64,000 nucleotides of DNA from an uncultured Oscillospiraceae bacterium (GTDB taxonomy: Bacteria > Bacillota > Clostridia > Oscillospirales > Oscillospiraceae). Positions 16,398 through 26,208 of this stretch are shown piece by piece. The DNA lies in contig CAJUAC010000004.1 in NCBI GenBank assembly GCA_910583885.1, forward strand, positions 21,663-85,662, in the 5' to 3' direction. The notes beneath the pieces are model-generated. The model was not told the DNA's origin and ran no database searches. It was given only the letters and a program-made list of their open reading frames with translations. The position numbers were made by a program, and so were the translations under genes. Position 1 is the stretch's first letter, and each line of letters starts with the position of its first letter.

Positions 16398-19300
16398 TTA
16401 CTTCTTCAAAAACCGCATCATGATCTGAGCCAGCTCTGCACGGGTGGTGACGCCGTGGGGATCCAGCACACCGCTGGAGCGGCCGGAGATCAGCCCCTCC
16501 CCCACGGCCCAGGACATGGCGTCAACAGCCCAGTCAGAGATGCTGGCCCAGTCGGAGAAGCGGGAGAGATCCCCCGAGGGCTCCGCTGCCAGCTGGGCAC
16601 GGCGGTGGAGCATTGCGGCCAGCTGCTGCCGGGTGACGCTGTCCGTGCCTGCGAAGGAGGTGCCGCCGTCCTGGCCAGTGACGAGCCCCTCCCCATAGGC
16701 CCAGCAGAGGGCGGACATGTACTTGGCGTTGCTGGGGACATCCGTGAAGGGCAGGTCCTTGGCGGAGAGGGCGGGTTCAGGGCTGCCCGCCCCCTGGTAG
16801 AGGGCGGTGACGACATGGATCCTGGTAGCGTACTCCTGGGGGGAGAAGGTGAAAGGGTCATCCTGCTCCTCCATCACACCGGCGCTCCAGACGTAATCCA
16901 CCGCCTCGTGGTACCAGGCCCCCCGGTCCACGTCCGTCAGCAGGGCCATGGCGCAGGGGGTAGGGCTGGCGGGGTTGGAGGGGTCGATGGCGTAGCCCGC
17001 CCGGTTGGAGGCGTAGTCCTCCACAGTGACATACAGCGGCTGGCTGGCATCCACATGCAGGGTAACAGCCTCGCCGGCGGTCTCCGGGAAGAAGGCCTGC
17101 TCCGCAAGCACACGGCCGCTGCTGTCCTGCACAGAGGCATAGGCCACATGGCGGTTGTCCTGGATGGTGAGCTCCAGGCCGCCCGCTGCGGCTGCGGCGG
17201 ATACAGTGGGTGCGCTCCCATCCAGGGTCACAGGGAAGCTCCACTCCAGATAGGGCTGGTAGGCCTCCCCCAGGAGCCAGGCGTAGGAGGACGGGTTCTT
17301 CCGGTTGGGGGCGCTGGCGGCATAGGCGTCCTGCACCGCCTTGTCATAATCCAGCCAGGCGTAGAAGCTTACTTGGACCTGGGTGCCGTCAGGCAGGGGA
17401 TTGCCATTGGCGTCCGTGCCGTCCCAGACGTAGCTTGCGCCGCTCCGGAAGGCCTTCAGCACACCGTCATAGGCGGACTTGGTGGTCCACGGGTCGTCCT
17501 CCACGTAGTAGACAGCCCCGGTCTTCTGATCTGACACAAGCATAACAATGTGGGCCGCGTTGCGCAGGACATAGACCTCCGCTTTCAGGCCCGCGCCCAT
17601 ATTGTCTATAGCGTTGGAGCCCTGGGTAGGGATGGCGATGCGGCTGTCGCTGTAGGGACCGGCAGCGTAGCTGTTCTCCCCCAGCAGGCGGACTGGATCG
17701 TCCTCGCCGGGCTGGCCGATGCAGGCCCAGTTGATCCCCAGATCCACATCCAGGAGATCATAGTACTGGTTCCGGTTCTCCAGGAAGCTGGCGTATGTAC
17801 CGCCCTGGCCGGAGAGCTGGCGGTAGGTATCCTGCATGTCCCGGAAATCGGCGGGTTCCAGGATGGGGGCGGCACTCCAATCCCCGCAGAAGCCCAGGAA
17901 CGCGGCGTGGGCGCTCTGCTCCCCGGCAGTGGCGGTGATAAAGCCCTCCACAAAGAATCCGTTGGGGAACACCGCAGCCAGCTCCTCCCGCAGGGAGGGG
18001 GAGACCGTCAGTACCAGGGAGACCTCCTGCGTCCCGCGGGCGGGGACAGTCACGCTGCCGCCGCCCGCCACCGTGACCCGGCTGGAGATGTCCATGGAGG
18101 AAAGGAGGTTGTAAGTGGAACCGTCTGCCTCCTTGTAGGCGTCAGTGAGGATCACCGTGTCCAGCTGGGCGGTCAGGGCCCGGTTGGAGAGGTTGCGCAG
18201 GGTGAAGGAGAGGGTAAACTGCCCCTCCGCGCTGGCCCCCAGCTCCAGCAGGGGGGTCGTCACCAGCAGGTCGCTGGATACGGCGGAAGCGGGGTTCATC
18301 AGGCCCGCGCCCTGGCGGCGGGGGGAGCTGGGGGTATTGTCCTGGCCGGTCAGGATCTGGGCAGTACTCGCCATCAGGCTTTCCGCCAGATCGGCCCGCT
18401 CCTGCTTATTGGAGATCCCCCGCTCCCGCAGGGCCTGGAGCACCACCGCAAAGGAGCCCGCCGCAGTACCGGAGGCCATAGAGGTCCCCTGCTCCTCATA
18501 GTAGTAGTTGTCCTCCCGGCTCCCGGCGGATACTGTGGGGCCGCCGATAGCAGTGAGGGCCGGGGTCAGGCGCAGGTCGGAGGTGGTCCCCATGGAGGAA
18601 TAGTCCGCAACCGCAGGGGAACCGCCCTCCCCCAGCTCCGCAGACACAATGGAGAGGGAGCCCAGGTAGGTACTGGGCGAGTAGAGCCCGCCGTAGTCAG
18701 GATAGCTGCCGGTGGGGAGGGATTCCCCCCAGGCTTTATTGGTGGAGACAATACCGCCGTTCCCGGCGGCGCAGCAGATGATGACGCCGGACTCCCGCAT
18801 CTGGGAGAAGGCTCGGCAGTAGATGCCGTCCAGAACGTCGTCCTGGGTAAAGCCGTTGCTGATCCCCAGGGAGAGGTTGACCACGTCGGCCCCCAGGTTC
18901 CAGGCGTCCTCCAGGGCACGCAGGATCACGGCGTCATCCGCGCCGTCGCCGAAGCCGTCCGGGAACACCTTCATGCTCAGGATCTGCGCCGCCGGAGCCG
19001 CGCCCTGGAAGATGGCGTTGTCATCAAAGAAGCCCGGTACATACCCCGCCGCCAGGGCGGCTACATGGGTGCCGTGGTTGTCGGCGCTGTACACATCCCC
19101 GTCCCCTTCACTGTAGTCATAGGCAAAGGGAATCCGCTCAGACAGGTACACACCCTGGGTCCCACCCTTGGATAAGAAGGTCTCTATATCCTTCTGACTC
19201 AGGGCGGGGGATTTTGCCAGGCCATAGTCAAAAAAAGCCTCATGGGTGGTCCGCAGGCCGCTGTCCAGCACAGCAATCACCATGCCATCGCCGTTGTAGC

Positions 19301-19688
19301 CCTGTTCCCACAGCTTGTCTAAGCCCATGAGGGCCGCGCCGTTGTCGGTCTGGGTGGGATTGGCCGCAGTGGTGCGCTGGGGCTCGGCATAGCTGCGGGC
19401 CAGGGCAACCTGCTCCACCCCGTCCAGGGTTTCCAGGGCCTCCAGGGTCTCCGGGCTGGCCTCTACAGCCGCGCCGGAAAAGAGCTGGTCGTAGCGCCAT
19501 AGGAAATCCACATCCCGCATCCGCTCGAAATAGTGGGCCATCCTGTCCGGGTTGGCGTCCTCGCTGTAGACGACCACGGCCCGCACCGGATCGCCGTCCA
19601 GACTGGCGGCGCCGGCGGAGCAGGCCAGTACCGCACCGGCCAGCAGTGCCAGCAGGATGGTGAGGATTTTATTTTTTCTCATATGCAT
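16398..19688 (-). CDS. Cell-surface S8 (subtilisin-like) serine protease with three SLH domains, 1096 aa
   Basis: Secreted protease attached to the secondary cell-wall polymer. Order: signal peptide (about 1-27), inhibitor-like propeptide, S8 catalytic domain with Asp in IAVLDSGL, His in HGTHVAALAAG and Ser in GTSMASGTAAG, Fn3-like beta domains as in lactocepins, and three C-terminal SLH modules (about the last 190 residues). The triad is complete. The start at 19688 is chosen for GGAGGG 9 nt upstream. Longer in-frame starts would place non-signal sequence in front. It probably degrades host or dietary protein, or processes surface proteins. Confidence 0.93.
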   Translation of the reverse strand: MHMRKNKILTILLALLAGAVLACSAGAASLDGDPVRAVVVYSEDANPDRMAHYFERMRDVDFLWRYDQLFSGAAVEASPETLEALETLDGVEQVALARSYAEPQRTTAANPTQTDNGAALMGLDKLWEQGYNGDGMVIAVLDSGLRTTHEAFFDYGLAKSPALSQKDIETFLSKGGTQGVYLSERIPFAYDYSEGDGDVYSADNHGTHVAALAAGYVPGFFDDNAIFQGAAPAAQILSMKVFPDGFGDGADDAVILRALEDAWNLGADVVNLSLGISNGFTQDDVLDGIYCRAFSQMRESGVIICCAAGNGGIVSTNKAWGESLPTGSYPDYGGLYSPSTYLGSLSIVSAELGEGGSPAVADYSSMGTTSDLRLTPALTAIGGPTVSAGSREDNYYYEEQGTSMASGTAAGSFAVVLQALRERGISNKQERADLAESLMASTAQILTGQDNTPSSPRRQGAGLMNPASAVSSDLLVTTPLLELGASAEGQFTLSFTLRNLSNRALTAQLDTVILTDAYKEADGSTYNLLSSMDISSRVTVAGGGSVTVPARGTQEVSLVLTVSPSLREELAAVFPNGFFVEGFITATAGEQSAHAAFLGFCGDWSAAPILEPADFRDMQDTYRQLSGQGGTYASFLENRNQYYDLLDVDLGINWACIGQPGEDDPVRLLGENSYAAGPYSDSRIAIPTQGSNAIDNMGAGLKAEVYVLRNAAHIVMLVSDQKTGAVYYVEDDPWTTKSAYDGVLKAFRSGASYVWDGTDANGNPLPDGTQVQVSFYAWLDYDKAVQDAYAASAPNRKNPSSYAWLLGEAYQPYLEWSFPVTLDGSAPTVSAAAAAGGLELTIQDNRHVAYASVQDSSGRVLAEQAFFPETAGEAVTLHVDASQPLYVTVEDYASNRAGYAIDPSNPASPTPCAMALLTDVDRGAWYHEAVDYVWSAGVMEEQDDPFTFSPQEYATRIHVVTALYQGAGSPEPALSAKDLPFTDVPSNAKYMSALCWAYGEGLVTGQDGGTSFAGTDSVTRQQLAAMLHRRAQLAAEPSGDLSRFSDWASISDWAVDAMSWAVGEGLISGRSSGVLDPHGVTTRAELAQIMMRFLKK

Positions 19689-19720
19689 ATCGCTTGTCCC
19701 TCCATGTGATGGATGGGGAT

Positions 19721-19749
19721 ATTGTATCACATCGGCAGACCCAGGGCAA
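19721..19749 (-). promoter_or_regulatory. Promoter of the S8-SLH protease gene
   Basis: Minus-strand TTGCCC (19749-19744), 17-bp spacer, TACAAT (19726-19721), about 33 bp before the start codon. Confidence 0.65.
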
Positions 19750-19784
19750 CCGTCCATTTGCCACATTTCTCTGGCAAAAACGGC

Positions 19785-19820
19785 AGAAAATCCCCCGTCC
19801 GCAGATACAGACGGGGGATT
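19785..19820 (-). terminator. Terminator of the sugar ABC transporter operon
   Basis: An 11-bp stem (19789-19799 with 19810-19820) followed on the minus strand by UUUUCU, 20 bp after the last permease gene. Confidence 0.8.
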
Positions 19821-19840
19821 TTTCAGGGATAGGCTGCGCT

Positions 19841-20677
19841 TTAGCCCTTGACGCCGCCAGCGGTAAGCCCTGCGACCAAGTGCTTTTCAATGCACAGGAA
19901 CAGGACAATGACCGGGATGGTGGCGAACAGCGATGTAGCGAAGAGGTACTGCCACTGGATAAAGTTATAGCCGTAAAAGACGTTGATACCGACGGTAATG
20001 GGCTTGAGCAGGTCGTCCTGGATCAGCGTCAAAGCGATGGTGTACTCGTTCCAGGAGTTGATGAACACGAAAATCAGCGTGGTGATGATGCCCGGGGCGG
20101 CCATGGGCAGCACCACCCGGATGAGGGCCTGAACGGTGCCGCACCCGTCGATCATAGCCGCCTGCTCCATCTCCGCGGAGATGGTCAGGAACGTGCCCCG
20201 CAGCAGCCAGATGGCGAAGGCCTGGTTGAACGCCGCGTTGAGCAGGATCAGGCCCACCAGGCTGTTGCTCAGGTGCATACTCACCATCAGCTTGTAGATG
20301 CCCACCAGCAGCACCACGGGGGAGAACATCTGGCTGACAATGACCGCGCCCAGGAAGAAGGTCTTGCCCTTGAAGCGCATCCGGGCCATGGCGTAGGCGG
20401 CGGGGATGCCGCACAGGATGGCCAGGAAGGTGGCCCCGCCGGAGACGATCAGGGAGTTGAGGAAGTACTTGAATACCGGGGCCGCCGACCAGATGCCCAG
20501 GAAATTGGACCACTGCCACTGCTGGGGCAGGATGGTCATGTTGGCGGCATACATCTCCGCGTCTGTCTTGGCGGCGGTGGTGAACATGACGAAATAGGGG
20601 TAGAGGATGACAATGCAGACAATAAAGACAAAGAGGTAGAGCAGCGTTTGCTGCCAAGGGGTTCTCTTCTTGTTCAT
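19841..20677 (-). CDS. Carbohydrate ABC transporter permease (MalG type), 278 aa
   Basis: Inner-membrane permease of the CUT1 sugar-importer class, with six hydrophobic segments. The EAA loop (EMEQAAMIDGCGTVQALIRVVLPMA, residues about 185-210) contacts the ATPase. The ATG overlaps the stop of the upstream permease gene by 4 nt, the usual malF-malG coupling. No ATPase (MsmK/MalK) gene is in the locus, as is common in Bacillota where one ATPase serves several importers. Nearby GH13 suggests alpha-glucan oligosaccharides as substrate. Confidence 0.9.
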   Translation of the reverse strand: MNKKRTPWQQTLLYLFVFIVCIVILYPYFVMFTTAAKTDAEMYAANMTILPQQWQWSNFLGIWSAAPVFKYFLNSLIVSGGATFLAILCGIPAAYAMARMRFKGKTFFLGAVIVSQMFSPVVLLVGIYKLMVSMHLSNSLVGLILLNAAFNQAFAIWLLRGTFLTISAEMEQAAMIDGCGTVQALIRVVLPMAAPGIITTLIFVFINSWNEYTIALTLIQDDLLKPITVGINVFYGYNFIQWQYLFATSLFATIPVIVLFLCIEKHLVAGLTAGGVKG

Positions 20678-21564
20678 TGGTCAGCCTCCTCTCCCTTCAG
20701 CGACAGGACCATGTAAATGCCTGCGCAGATGGACAAAATGATAAAGCCGATAACTGATACGGCGGCCGCCTGGCCGGACTTGCCGCTGTAGAAGGACAGC
20801 TTATACAGGTATGTAACCAGGGTGTGGGTTTTGTCCGCCGGGTCGCCCTTGGAGATGGTCCAGATGATGGGGAAGGAGTTGAACACGTAGATGATGTTCA
20901 GCACCGTGGATACGGTGAGGGAGGGGCGCACCAGGGGGAGGGTGATCTTGAAGAGCCTGTGCCAGAAGGTGGCCCCGTCCATCTCCGCCGCCTCATAGTA
21001 GGAGGTGTCAATGCTCTGCAGGCCGGAGAGGACGCAAAAGGTGACAAAGGGGATGGTCACGAAGACGCCCACCCAGCACTCCCATGCGAAGAAGGCCGCT
21101 GCGGAGTTGGTCCAGTTGACAAAGCTGTCGATGAGGCCCAGCTTTTTGAGGATGACGTTCAGCGAGCCGTAGTCGGCACTGATGATGTATTTCCAGATAA
21201 CGGACTGGATAATCAGGGAAGTAGCCCAGGGGAACACCACCACGGCCCGGACAAACTTGCGCCCGCGGAAGTTCTGGTTGAGCACCAGGGCCAGCACGAA
21301 GCCGATGATGGTGGAGAAGCCCACGACCACGACGGTCCATACGAGGGTATTTTGGAGGGTGTGCCAGAAGGTAGGGGAGGAGAGGACCTCCTTGAAGTTT
21401 TCAAAGTTGTTGAAGCCTTTGACGATATTGGCCCGGCTGATCTCCGACATGGACAGCCGGAAGACGGTAATAATCGGGATGACGATCATGACGGCCATCA
21501 GGAGGATGCTGGGCAGCATCCAAAGGTAGGGTTCTGCCTGTTTCAGCCTGCGGTTGTTATTCAC
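20674..21564 (-). CDS. Sugar ABC transporter permease (MalF type), 296 aa
   Basis: CUT1-class permease with six membrane helices and an EAA loop (YYEAAEMDGATFWHRLFKITLP region). It starts at GTG (21564-21562) after AAAGGGGGCGG. It is separated from the binding-protein gene by 116 bp that contain a stable hairpin. That hairpin would lower permease relative to binding-protein expression, a common arrangement in such operons. Confidence 0.9.
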   Translation of the reverse strand: MNNNRRLKQAEPYLWMLPSILLMAVMIVIPIITVFRLSMSEISRANIVKGFNNFENFKEVLSSPTFWHTLQNTLVWTVVVVGFSTIIGFVLALVLNQNFRGRKFVRAVVVFPWATSLIIQSVIWKYIISADYGSLNVILKKLGLIDSFVNWTNSAAAFFAWECWVGVFVTIPFVTFCVLSGLQSIDTSYYEAAEMDGATFWHRLFKITLPLVRPSLTVSTVLNIIYVFNSFPIIWTISKGDPADKTHTLVTYLYKLSFYSGKSGQAAAVSVIGFIILSICAGIYMVLSLKGEEADQ

Positions 21565-21622
21565 TGCGCCGCCCCCTTTCTCATTTTCTCAATCTCTCAT
21601 TCACTGCTTTGGAATAGGAAGA

Positions 21623-21647
21623 GGGGGCCGGACCAAGTCCGGCCCCC
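21623..21647 (-). terminator. Attenuating hairpin between binding-protein and permease genes
   Basis: An 11-bp GC-rich stem (21623-21633 with 21637-21647), 3-nt loop, followed on the minus strand by UCUUCCUAUUCC. A weak U-run suggests partial termination or mRNA stabilisation. Confidence 0.6.
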
Positions 21648-21680
21648 CTGAAATGTACGCGTGGGTCAGCTGGGATGCGC

Positions 21681-23042
21681 TCAGCCAGCGATGCGGCCCT
21701 GGATCTCGTCCAGGACAGCCTGGGCGTCCTCGCCCTGGCAGATGCGCTGCTCCGCCTCGATCACGCCCTGCTTGACGTCGATCCACTCCGCACGGCTGGA
21801 GGGATAGAAGTCACAGGAGAGCAGGATGGAGGAGAAGTTGGAGAAATATTCGCTGTTGCCGGGGGCCTTGTCGGGGCCGCCCACCACGAACTGCTCAGCG
21901 TTCTTGGCCAGCAGCTCGGAGGAGTCGGTGGTGACGGGCAGGAAGCCCTCGTACACCATGTACTCGGAATAGCGGTTGGTGTCATAGAAGAAGTCGAAGA
22001 ACTTGCTGACAGCGTCCAGACGGGCGGCCTCGTCGGCGTTCTTGCTGGCGGTGATGCTGCTGTCAAAGACCATCAGGCGGTCGCACACACCCATGCTCAC
22101 GGGCTTGCCGGTCTGGGTGGGCAGGTCGGCGACCACGTAGTTGACCTCGGAGTCAGCGCTCATCATGTTGCAGGCGCCGATCATCATGGCCTGGGAGCCG
22201 GCGTTGAAGGCATCCTGGAGGGGGTAGCGGGTGTCGGTGTAGGGGTTGGCGTTGCAGTAGCCGTTGTCGATCAGGCTCTTGATGTAGGTCATGGCCTCAG
22301 CGTTCTGGGGGCTGTTGAGGGCCCAGTCGCCGTTGGCGTCCACGAAGCCGCCGCCGTTGTTCCAGGTGTAGTAGGCAAAGGCAGCCTGGCCCTCGTCGGT
22401 GGAGATGTCAAGGCCCCAGGGGACGATAGAATCACCGAACTTGTCCTTGATGGCCTGGCAGGCGGCGTCAACCTCAGCCCAGGTGGTGGGAGGGGCGGTG
22501 ATGCCAGCCTCGTTGAGCAGATCCATGTTGCAGAACATGGCGCGGCAGGAGGCCAGGATGGGCAGGGCCCAGACAGTGCCGTCCAGCTCGTTGGCGGTCC
22601 AGAAGCTGGGGATCAGCTTGGCCTTCAGCTCAGCGGAGGTGTACTTCTCAGCGGGGACCAGCAGGTCGTCGGCCACGTAGTCGGCAAAGGTGTCGATGTT
22701 CAGGATGTCAGGGGCCTGCTGGGTGCCGATGCGGGTACCCACCACGGTGTACAGATCGTTCCAGGAGACGATCTCCACGTTCAGGTCGATGTTGTTGTAG
22801 GTGTCCTCAAAGTCCTTTTCAAAGGTGGGCCACCAATCCTGGGTGTAGTTGCCGTACTGGGAGATGATGACGTTCAGGGTGACTTTCTCCTCAGAGGGGG
22901 CGGGGGCAGGATCGGGGGTGCTGGGAGTGGAGTCGGACTGGCTGGGGGTGTTGTTCTGGGCCGGGGGGGTGTTGTTCCCGCCGCAGGCGGCCAGGGCCAG
23001 CACCATCACCAGGGCCAGCAGCATTGCAAGAGCTCTCTTCAT
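21681..23042 (-). CDS. Sugar ABC transporter substrate-binding lipoprotein, 453 aa
   Basis: Extracellular solute-binding protein, family 1. The signal peptide ends in a lipobox (LALAAC) and is followed by a low-complexity Asn/Pro/Ser linker (about residues 20-50) that tethers the mature domain. Typical SBP-1 segments follow, with many Trp/Tyr residues for stacking on sugars. The ATG at 23042 follows AAGGAGGATTATTGAGAA. First gene of the importer operon; the PocR-AraC gene immediately upstream, on the same strand, is its likely activator. Confidence 0.92.
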   Translation of the reverse strand: MKRALAMLLALVMVLALAACGGNNTPPAQNNTPSQSDSTPSTPDPAPAPSEEKVTLNVIISQYGNYTQDWWPTFEKDFEDTYNNIDLNVEIVSWNDLYTVVGTRIGTQQAPDILNIDTFADYVADDLLVPAEKYTSAELKAKLIPSFWTANELDGTVWALPILASCRAMFCNMDLLNEAGITAPPTTWAEVDAACQAIKDKFGDSIVPWGLDISTDEGQAAFAYYTWNNGGGFVDANGDWALNSPQNAEAMTYIKSLIDNGYCNANPYTDTRYPLQDAFNAGSQAMMIGACNMMSADSEVNYVVADLPTQTGKPVSMGVCDRLMVFDSSITASKNADEAARLDAVSKFFDFFYDTNRYSEYMVYEGFLPVTTDSSELLAKNAEQFVVGGPDKAPGNSEYFSNFSSILLSCDFYPSSRAEWIDVKQGVIEAEQRICQGEDAQAVLDEIQGRIAG

Positions 23043-23131
23043 TTCTCAATAATCCTCCTTAAGCTTGATAGGAAGCGGCGCTTCCCGCGCGGACTGGAAG
23101 CCATAGCGCACGAAGCGTCGATCTGCCTAAT

Positions 23132-23137
23132 ATTGTA
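23132..23137 (-). promoter_or_regulatory. Probable activator-dependent promoter (-10) of the sugar importer operon
   Basis: Minus-strand TACAAT (23137-23132) lies about 90 bp before the binding-protein start, with no good -35 box. Weak -35 elements are typical of AraC-activated promoters. Confidence 0.4.
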
Positions 23138-23251
23138 TCTTCTTCCACCAATAAAAAATAGGAATGAACGTTCAGAAAATAGCAAAATCGTACATATCAA
23201 GAAAAATTGTGCGAATTATGTAAAAACCTACGCAGTATTTCGTCAATATGC

Positions 23252-24106
23252 CTAAAGATTTTGGGTCTTGAGCGGCCCTTTTTCCCGAAATGCCCTGGGG
23301 GTTGTACCGGTGACGGAGCGGAAGACCCTGGAAAAATAGTTGTAGTCGCTGATGCCGACCGCCTCGGCCACGGCGGAGATGGGCAGGTTGTTTTGCAGCA
23401 GGAGGGCCTTGGCGGCATCAATGCGGCGCTGGGCAATCAGATAGGAGAGGGTATGTCCGCCGGAGAGCTCCTTGGCCAACCGGCAGAGCTTGGTCCGCCC
23501 AATGTGCAGCTGCTCGGATATGGAGGCCAGGGAGAGCTTCTCCATGTAGTGCTGGTCCAGATACAGCTCCAGCCGCTGTATGTCTGTGCGCCCGGTGGCC
23601 TGGATCATCCCCTTAAGCTGGATGTAAGCGGACAGGGCCTCCAGGATCTCCGCGTAGGCCGACAGCTCCTTGGCGGAGTACTGGCGGAACTGGAGGAAGG
23701 TGCTGTGCAGCGCCTCCATACTGCCGGGATACCAGCCCAGGAGCTGCCGGCTGTCCGCCCACTGCTGCGCTATGGGGGATTCGTCCAAAAAGCAGCCAAA
23801 GATCAGGTAGGCCAGGGGGACATTCTGGCTGTATATCGGCATGATTGCCTCACAGATCCCGGCATGGCAGCGGTAGAAGCGGAAGCCCTCCCCGGCGGCG
23901 CAGCTTTTGACGGCCTGGGCGTCGCAGGCCTGGCAGCGTGCGTGGCCCTCCGGCAGGGCGTTGATGGCTTGGCAGAAGGGCGGGTGGTTCTCGAAGAGGC
24001 AGATGTCCCTGCCCTGGGGGTCCAGGATATTGGCCGGCATCCCGGTGAGGACATAGAGGTTTGTGACCAGCTGGAGCAGCTGCTCCTGGTCGAACAGTAC
24101 GTTCAT
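23252..24106 (-). CDS. AraC-family regulator with PocR sensory domain, 284 aa
   Basis: N-terminal PocR ligand-binding domain (about 10-165) with its conserved Cys/His pattern (FCQAIN, GHARCQACDAQA, YRCHAGICEAIMPI). A C-terminal double helix-turn-helix of the AraC type (about 180-284) ends in the ISDYNYFSRVFRSVTGTTP signature. PocR domains bind small compounds in propanediol and carbohydrate regulators. The start at 24106 follows GGAGGG; a longer ORF reaching 24427 is an artefact of high GC. It sits between the GH13 gene and the importer, all leftward, and probably activates the importer in response to a sugar. Confidence 0.9.
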   Translation of the reverse strand: MNVLFDQEQLLQLVTNLYVLTGMPANILDPQGRDICLFENHPPFCQAINALPEGHARCQACDAQAVKSCAAGEGFRFYRCHAGICEAIMPIYSQNVPLAYLIFGCFLDESPIAQQWADSRQLLGWYPGSMEALHSTFLQFRQYSAKELSAYAEILEALSAYIQLKGMIQATGRTDIQRLELYLDQHYMEKLSLASISEQLHIGRTKLCRLAKELSGGHTLSYLIAQRRIDAAKALLLQNNLPISAVAEAVGISDYNYFSRVFRSVTGTTPRAFREKGPLKTQNL

Positions 24107-24230
24107 GGTATCCCTCCAGATGTGCGCACCTCCCCGGAGGGGGCTGTGCAGTGTAGTGCCTATCCAATATACCACAGGCCAGGGCAGTTGGCTAGGGGGG
24201 AGTATCTGGGGGGCCGCCGGGCAAACAGGA

Positions 24231-24257
24231 GCCGCAGGCCCTGGGCAGGCCTGCGGC
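24231..24257 (-). terminator. Hairpin terminator after the GH13 gene
   Basis: GCCGCAGGCC pairs with GGCCTGCGGC around 7 nt, 28 bp after the GH13 stop. On the minus strand it is followed by UCCUGUUUG, a modest U-tract. Confidence 0.5.
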
Positions 24258-24284
24258 GTCGTTTGGGGTGGGGCGGTGCGTGTG

Positions 24285-25595
24285 TTACCGCTCCATTTTC
24301 CAGTATGCTGTGCTGTAGGGGGCCAGCTCGCTGCCGCCGCCGAAGTCGTGGGTCTGCCCGGTGATGAGATCCACCGCCAGGCCGCAGCCGGCGTCGAAGT
24401 GGGCGGTATAGGGGACGCTGTCGGCATTGACCGCTACCAGCACCCGCTCGCCGTCCACTGCCCGTTCAAAGATGATCTGCCGGTTGGTGAGCACCACGTT
24501 GCGGTACGCGCCGTAGCAGAGGGCGCGGCTGGAGCGGCGGGCCTGGGCCAGCCGGGCGATGAAGTCCGTCAGGCTGCTGTGCCCCGGCGTCTCCAGGGCG
24601 GGGCGCAGGGCGTCGTCACCCTGGGACTTCCGGCCCTCCAGCCCCCACTCGCTGCCGTAGTATACGGCGGGGACGCCGGGCATCCCGAAGAGGATGCCAT
24701 AGGCCGGGCAGAGGTGGTCCTTGTTGGAGAGGATGCTGGCGATGCGCTCCACGTCGTGGTTGTCCAGGAAGCTGAGGAGATGCTTCCCCTTGTAGAGAGT
24801 CCAGTTCTCCGGCCCGAATTGGCGGGCCAGGCTGTGGCCAATCTCGAAGAGGTTCATGGAGTTGAAGCTGGACCAGAGGCCCTTATAGCACTCATAATTT
24901 GTGACGGAATGGCACAGGCTGTCGCCCATCCAGCGGTTGTAGTCCCCGTGGAGCGTCTCGCCCATGAGGACGAAATCCGGCTTGAGGCTGCCGGTAAAGC
25001 TGCGCAGCTGCCGCAGGTAGTCCGGGCTGAGGCAGTAGGCCACGTCCAGCCGTAGCCCGTCGATACCGAACTGCTCCACCCAGGTGCGGATGGCGTCGAA
25101 TTGGTGCTGTACCACCGCCGGGTTATTCAGGTTCAGCTTGACCAGTTCATAGTGGCCCTCCCAGGCCTCGTACCAAAAGCCGTCGTTAAAGGCGGTGTTG
25201 CCGTCGAAGTTCAGGTGGAACCAGTCCTTATAGGGGCTGTCCCACTTCTTCTCCTGCACGTCCCGGAAGGCCCAGAAGCCGCGGCCGACGTGATTGAAGA
25301 CGCCGTCCAGCATCACCCGCAGGCCAGCGGCGTGGAGTGCGCTGCACACCTGCTGGAAATCCTCGTTGGATCCCAGGCGGCAGTCCAGCTTGCAGTAGTC
25401 CCGGGTATCATACCCGTGCCGGTCGCTCTCAAAGAGGGGGTTAAAAAGGACGGTGTCCGCCCCCAGGGACTGGATATGCTCAATCCAGTCCAGCACCCGC
25501 CGGATGCGGGGGGCCTGCACCCCGTCGTTTTCCCTGGGGGCCCCGCACAGGCCCAAGGGGTAGATCTGGTAGATGACAGATTCGTCAAACCACAT
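24285..25595 (-). CDS. GH13 alpha-amylase family glycoside hydrolase, 436 aa
   Basis: TIM-barrel alpha-glucan hydrolase. Conserved regions: DGVFNHVG (region I), GLRLDVAYC with the nucleophile Asp (II), LMGETLHGD with the acid/base Glu (III), and FLDNHDVERI (IV). There is no signal peptide, so it acts in the cytoplasm, presumably on imported maltodextrins or related alpha-glucosides. The start at 25595 is supported by AAGGAGACAATATACT. The in-frame extension to 25820 runs through the promoter and is rejected. The subfamily (cyclomaltodextrinase, maltogenic amylase or alpha-glucosidase) cannot be fixed by eye. Confidence 0.92.
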   Translation of the reverse strand: MWFDESVIYQIYPLGLCGAPRENDGVQAPRIRRVLDWIEHIQSLGADTVLFNPLFESDRHGYDTRDYCKLDCRLGSNEDFQQVCSALHAAGLRVMLDGVFNHVGRGFWAFRDVQEKKWDSPYKDWFHLNFDGNTAFNDGFWYEAWEGHYELVKLNLNNPAVVQHQFDAIRTWVEQFGIDGLRLDVAYCLSPDYLRQLRSFTGSLKPDFVLMGETLHGDYNRWMGDSLCHSVTNYECYKGLWSSFNSMNLFEIGHSLARQFGPENWTLYKGKHLLSFLDNHDVERIASILSNKDHLCPAYGILFGMPGVPAVYYGSEWGLEGRKSQGDDALRPALETPGHSSLTDFIARLAQARRSSRALCYGAYRNVVLTNRQIIFERAVDGERVLVAVNADSVPYTAHFDAGCGLAVDLITGQTHDFGGGSELAPYSTAYWKMER

Positions 25596-25658
25596 AGTAT
25601 ATTGTCTCCTTCCCGCCGGTGCTTGCCGGCGTGGTGTAATGGGTGGTCTCTGGCTTCC

Positions 25659-25687
25659 AGTATACAGGAAAACAGGGGACTTGTCAA
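25659..25687 (-). promoter_or_regulatory. Sigma-A promoter of the GH13 gene
   Basis: Minus-strand TTGACA (25687-25682), 17-bp spacer, TATACT (25664-25659), about 60 bp before the start. Confidence 0.8.
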
Positions 25688-25689
25688 AG

Positions 25690-26205
25690 AGGGCCCCCTG
25701 AGAGCGGTTTGGACCGGATAACCCGGCAGCTCCTGCGGACCGGTTCTCCAGGGCTAAGGCAGTAGAAAATAATGCTGTATTTAATGGGGCAATTGCTGGT
25801 AATAACAGATTGCAGCGCATATATAAGCGTCACCGGCCCATATCACCTGTGTTCTTTTTGCGCTTGGGAAGACAAGATAGAGGAAGCAGATATGGAATCA
25901 ACAGAAAAAAAGTTTCTGCTATCTGACTTGGACTTTTCACATGAAGGGAACCACCCTCTATGCCCTCTGTCGTATATCCTGTTGATTCGTCAGCAATATC
26001 TGAAAGGGCTGTTTGCCCCCATTCCGAAACGGGGAAAATGGGGAAAAGCAGCGGCCTGCCTTTGCCGGATGGGAGCCCTTCAGGGTGGGCAAACGCCCAT
26101 TCCTCCGCTCGGCGGATGCCCTGTTTTGGCAGCTGCTGTATGCCCAGACGGCCCAATTGGAGGGGCCCCTTTTGTACAATACATTTTTTGCCAACCCAAT
26201 AAAAT
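25690..26205. other. Intergenic stretch with no supported gene
   Basis: About 500 bp between the GH13 promoter and the promoter of a 65-aa gene. Several overlapping ORFs exist on both strands, but none has a ribosome site with a coherent protein. The part from about 25,980 to 26,140 gives similar-looking short peptides on opposite strands. This suggests a non-coding dispersed repeat or gene remnant. Confidence 0.4.
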
Positions 26206-26208
26206 AGA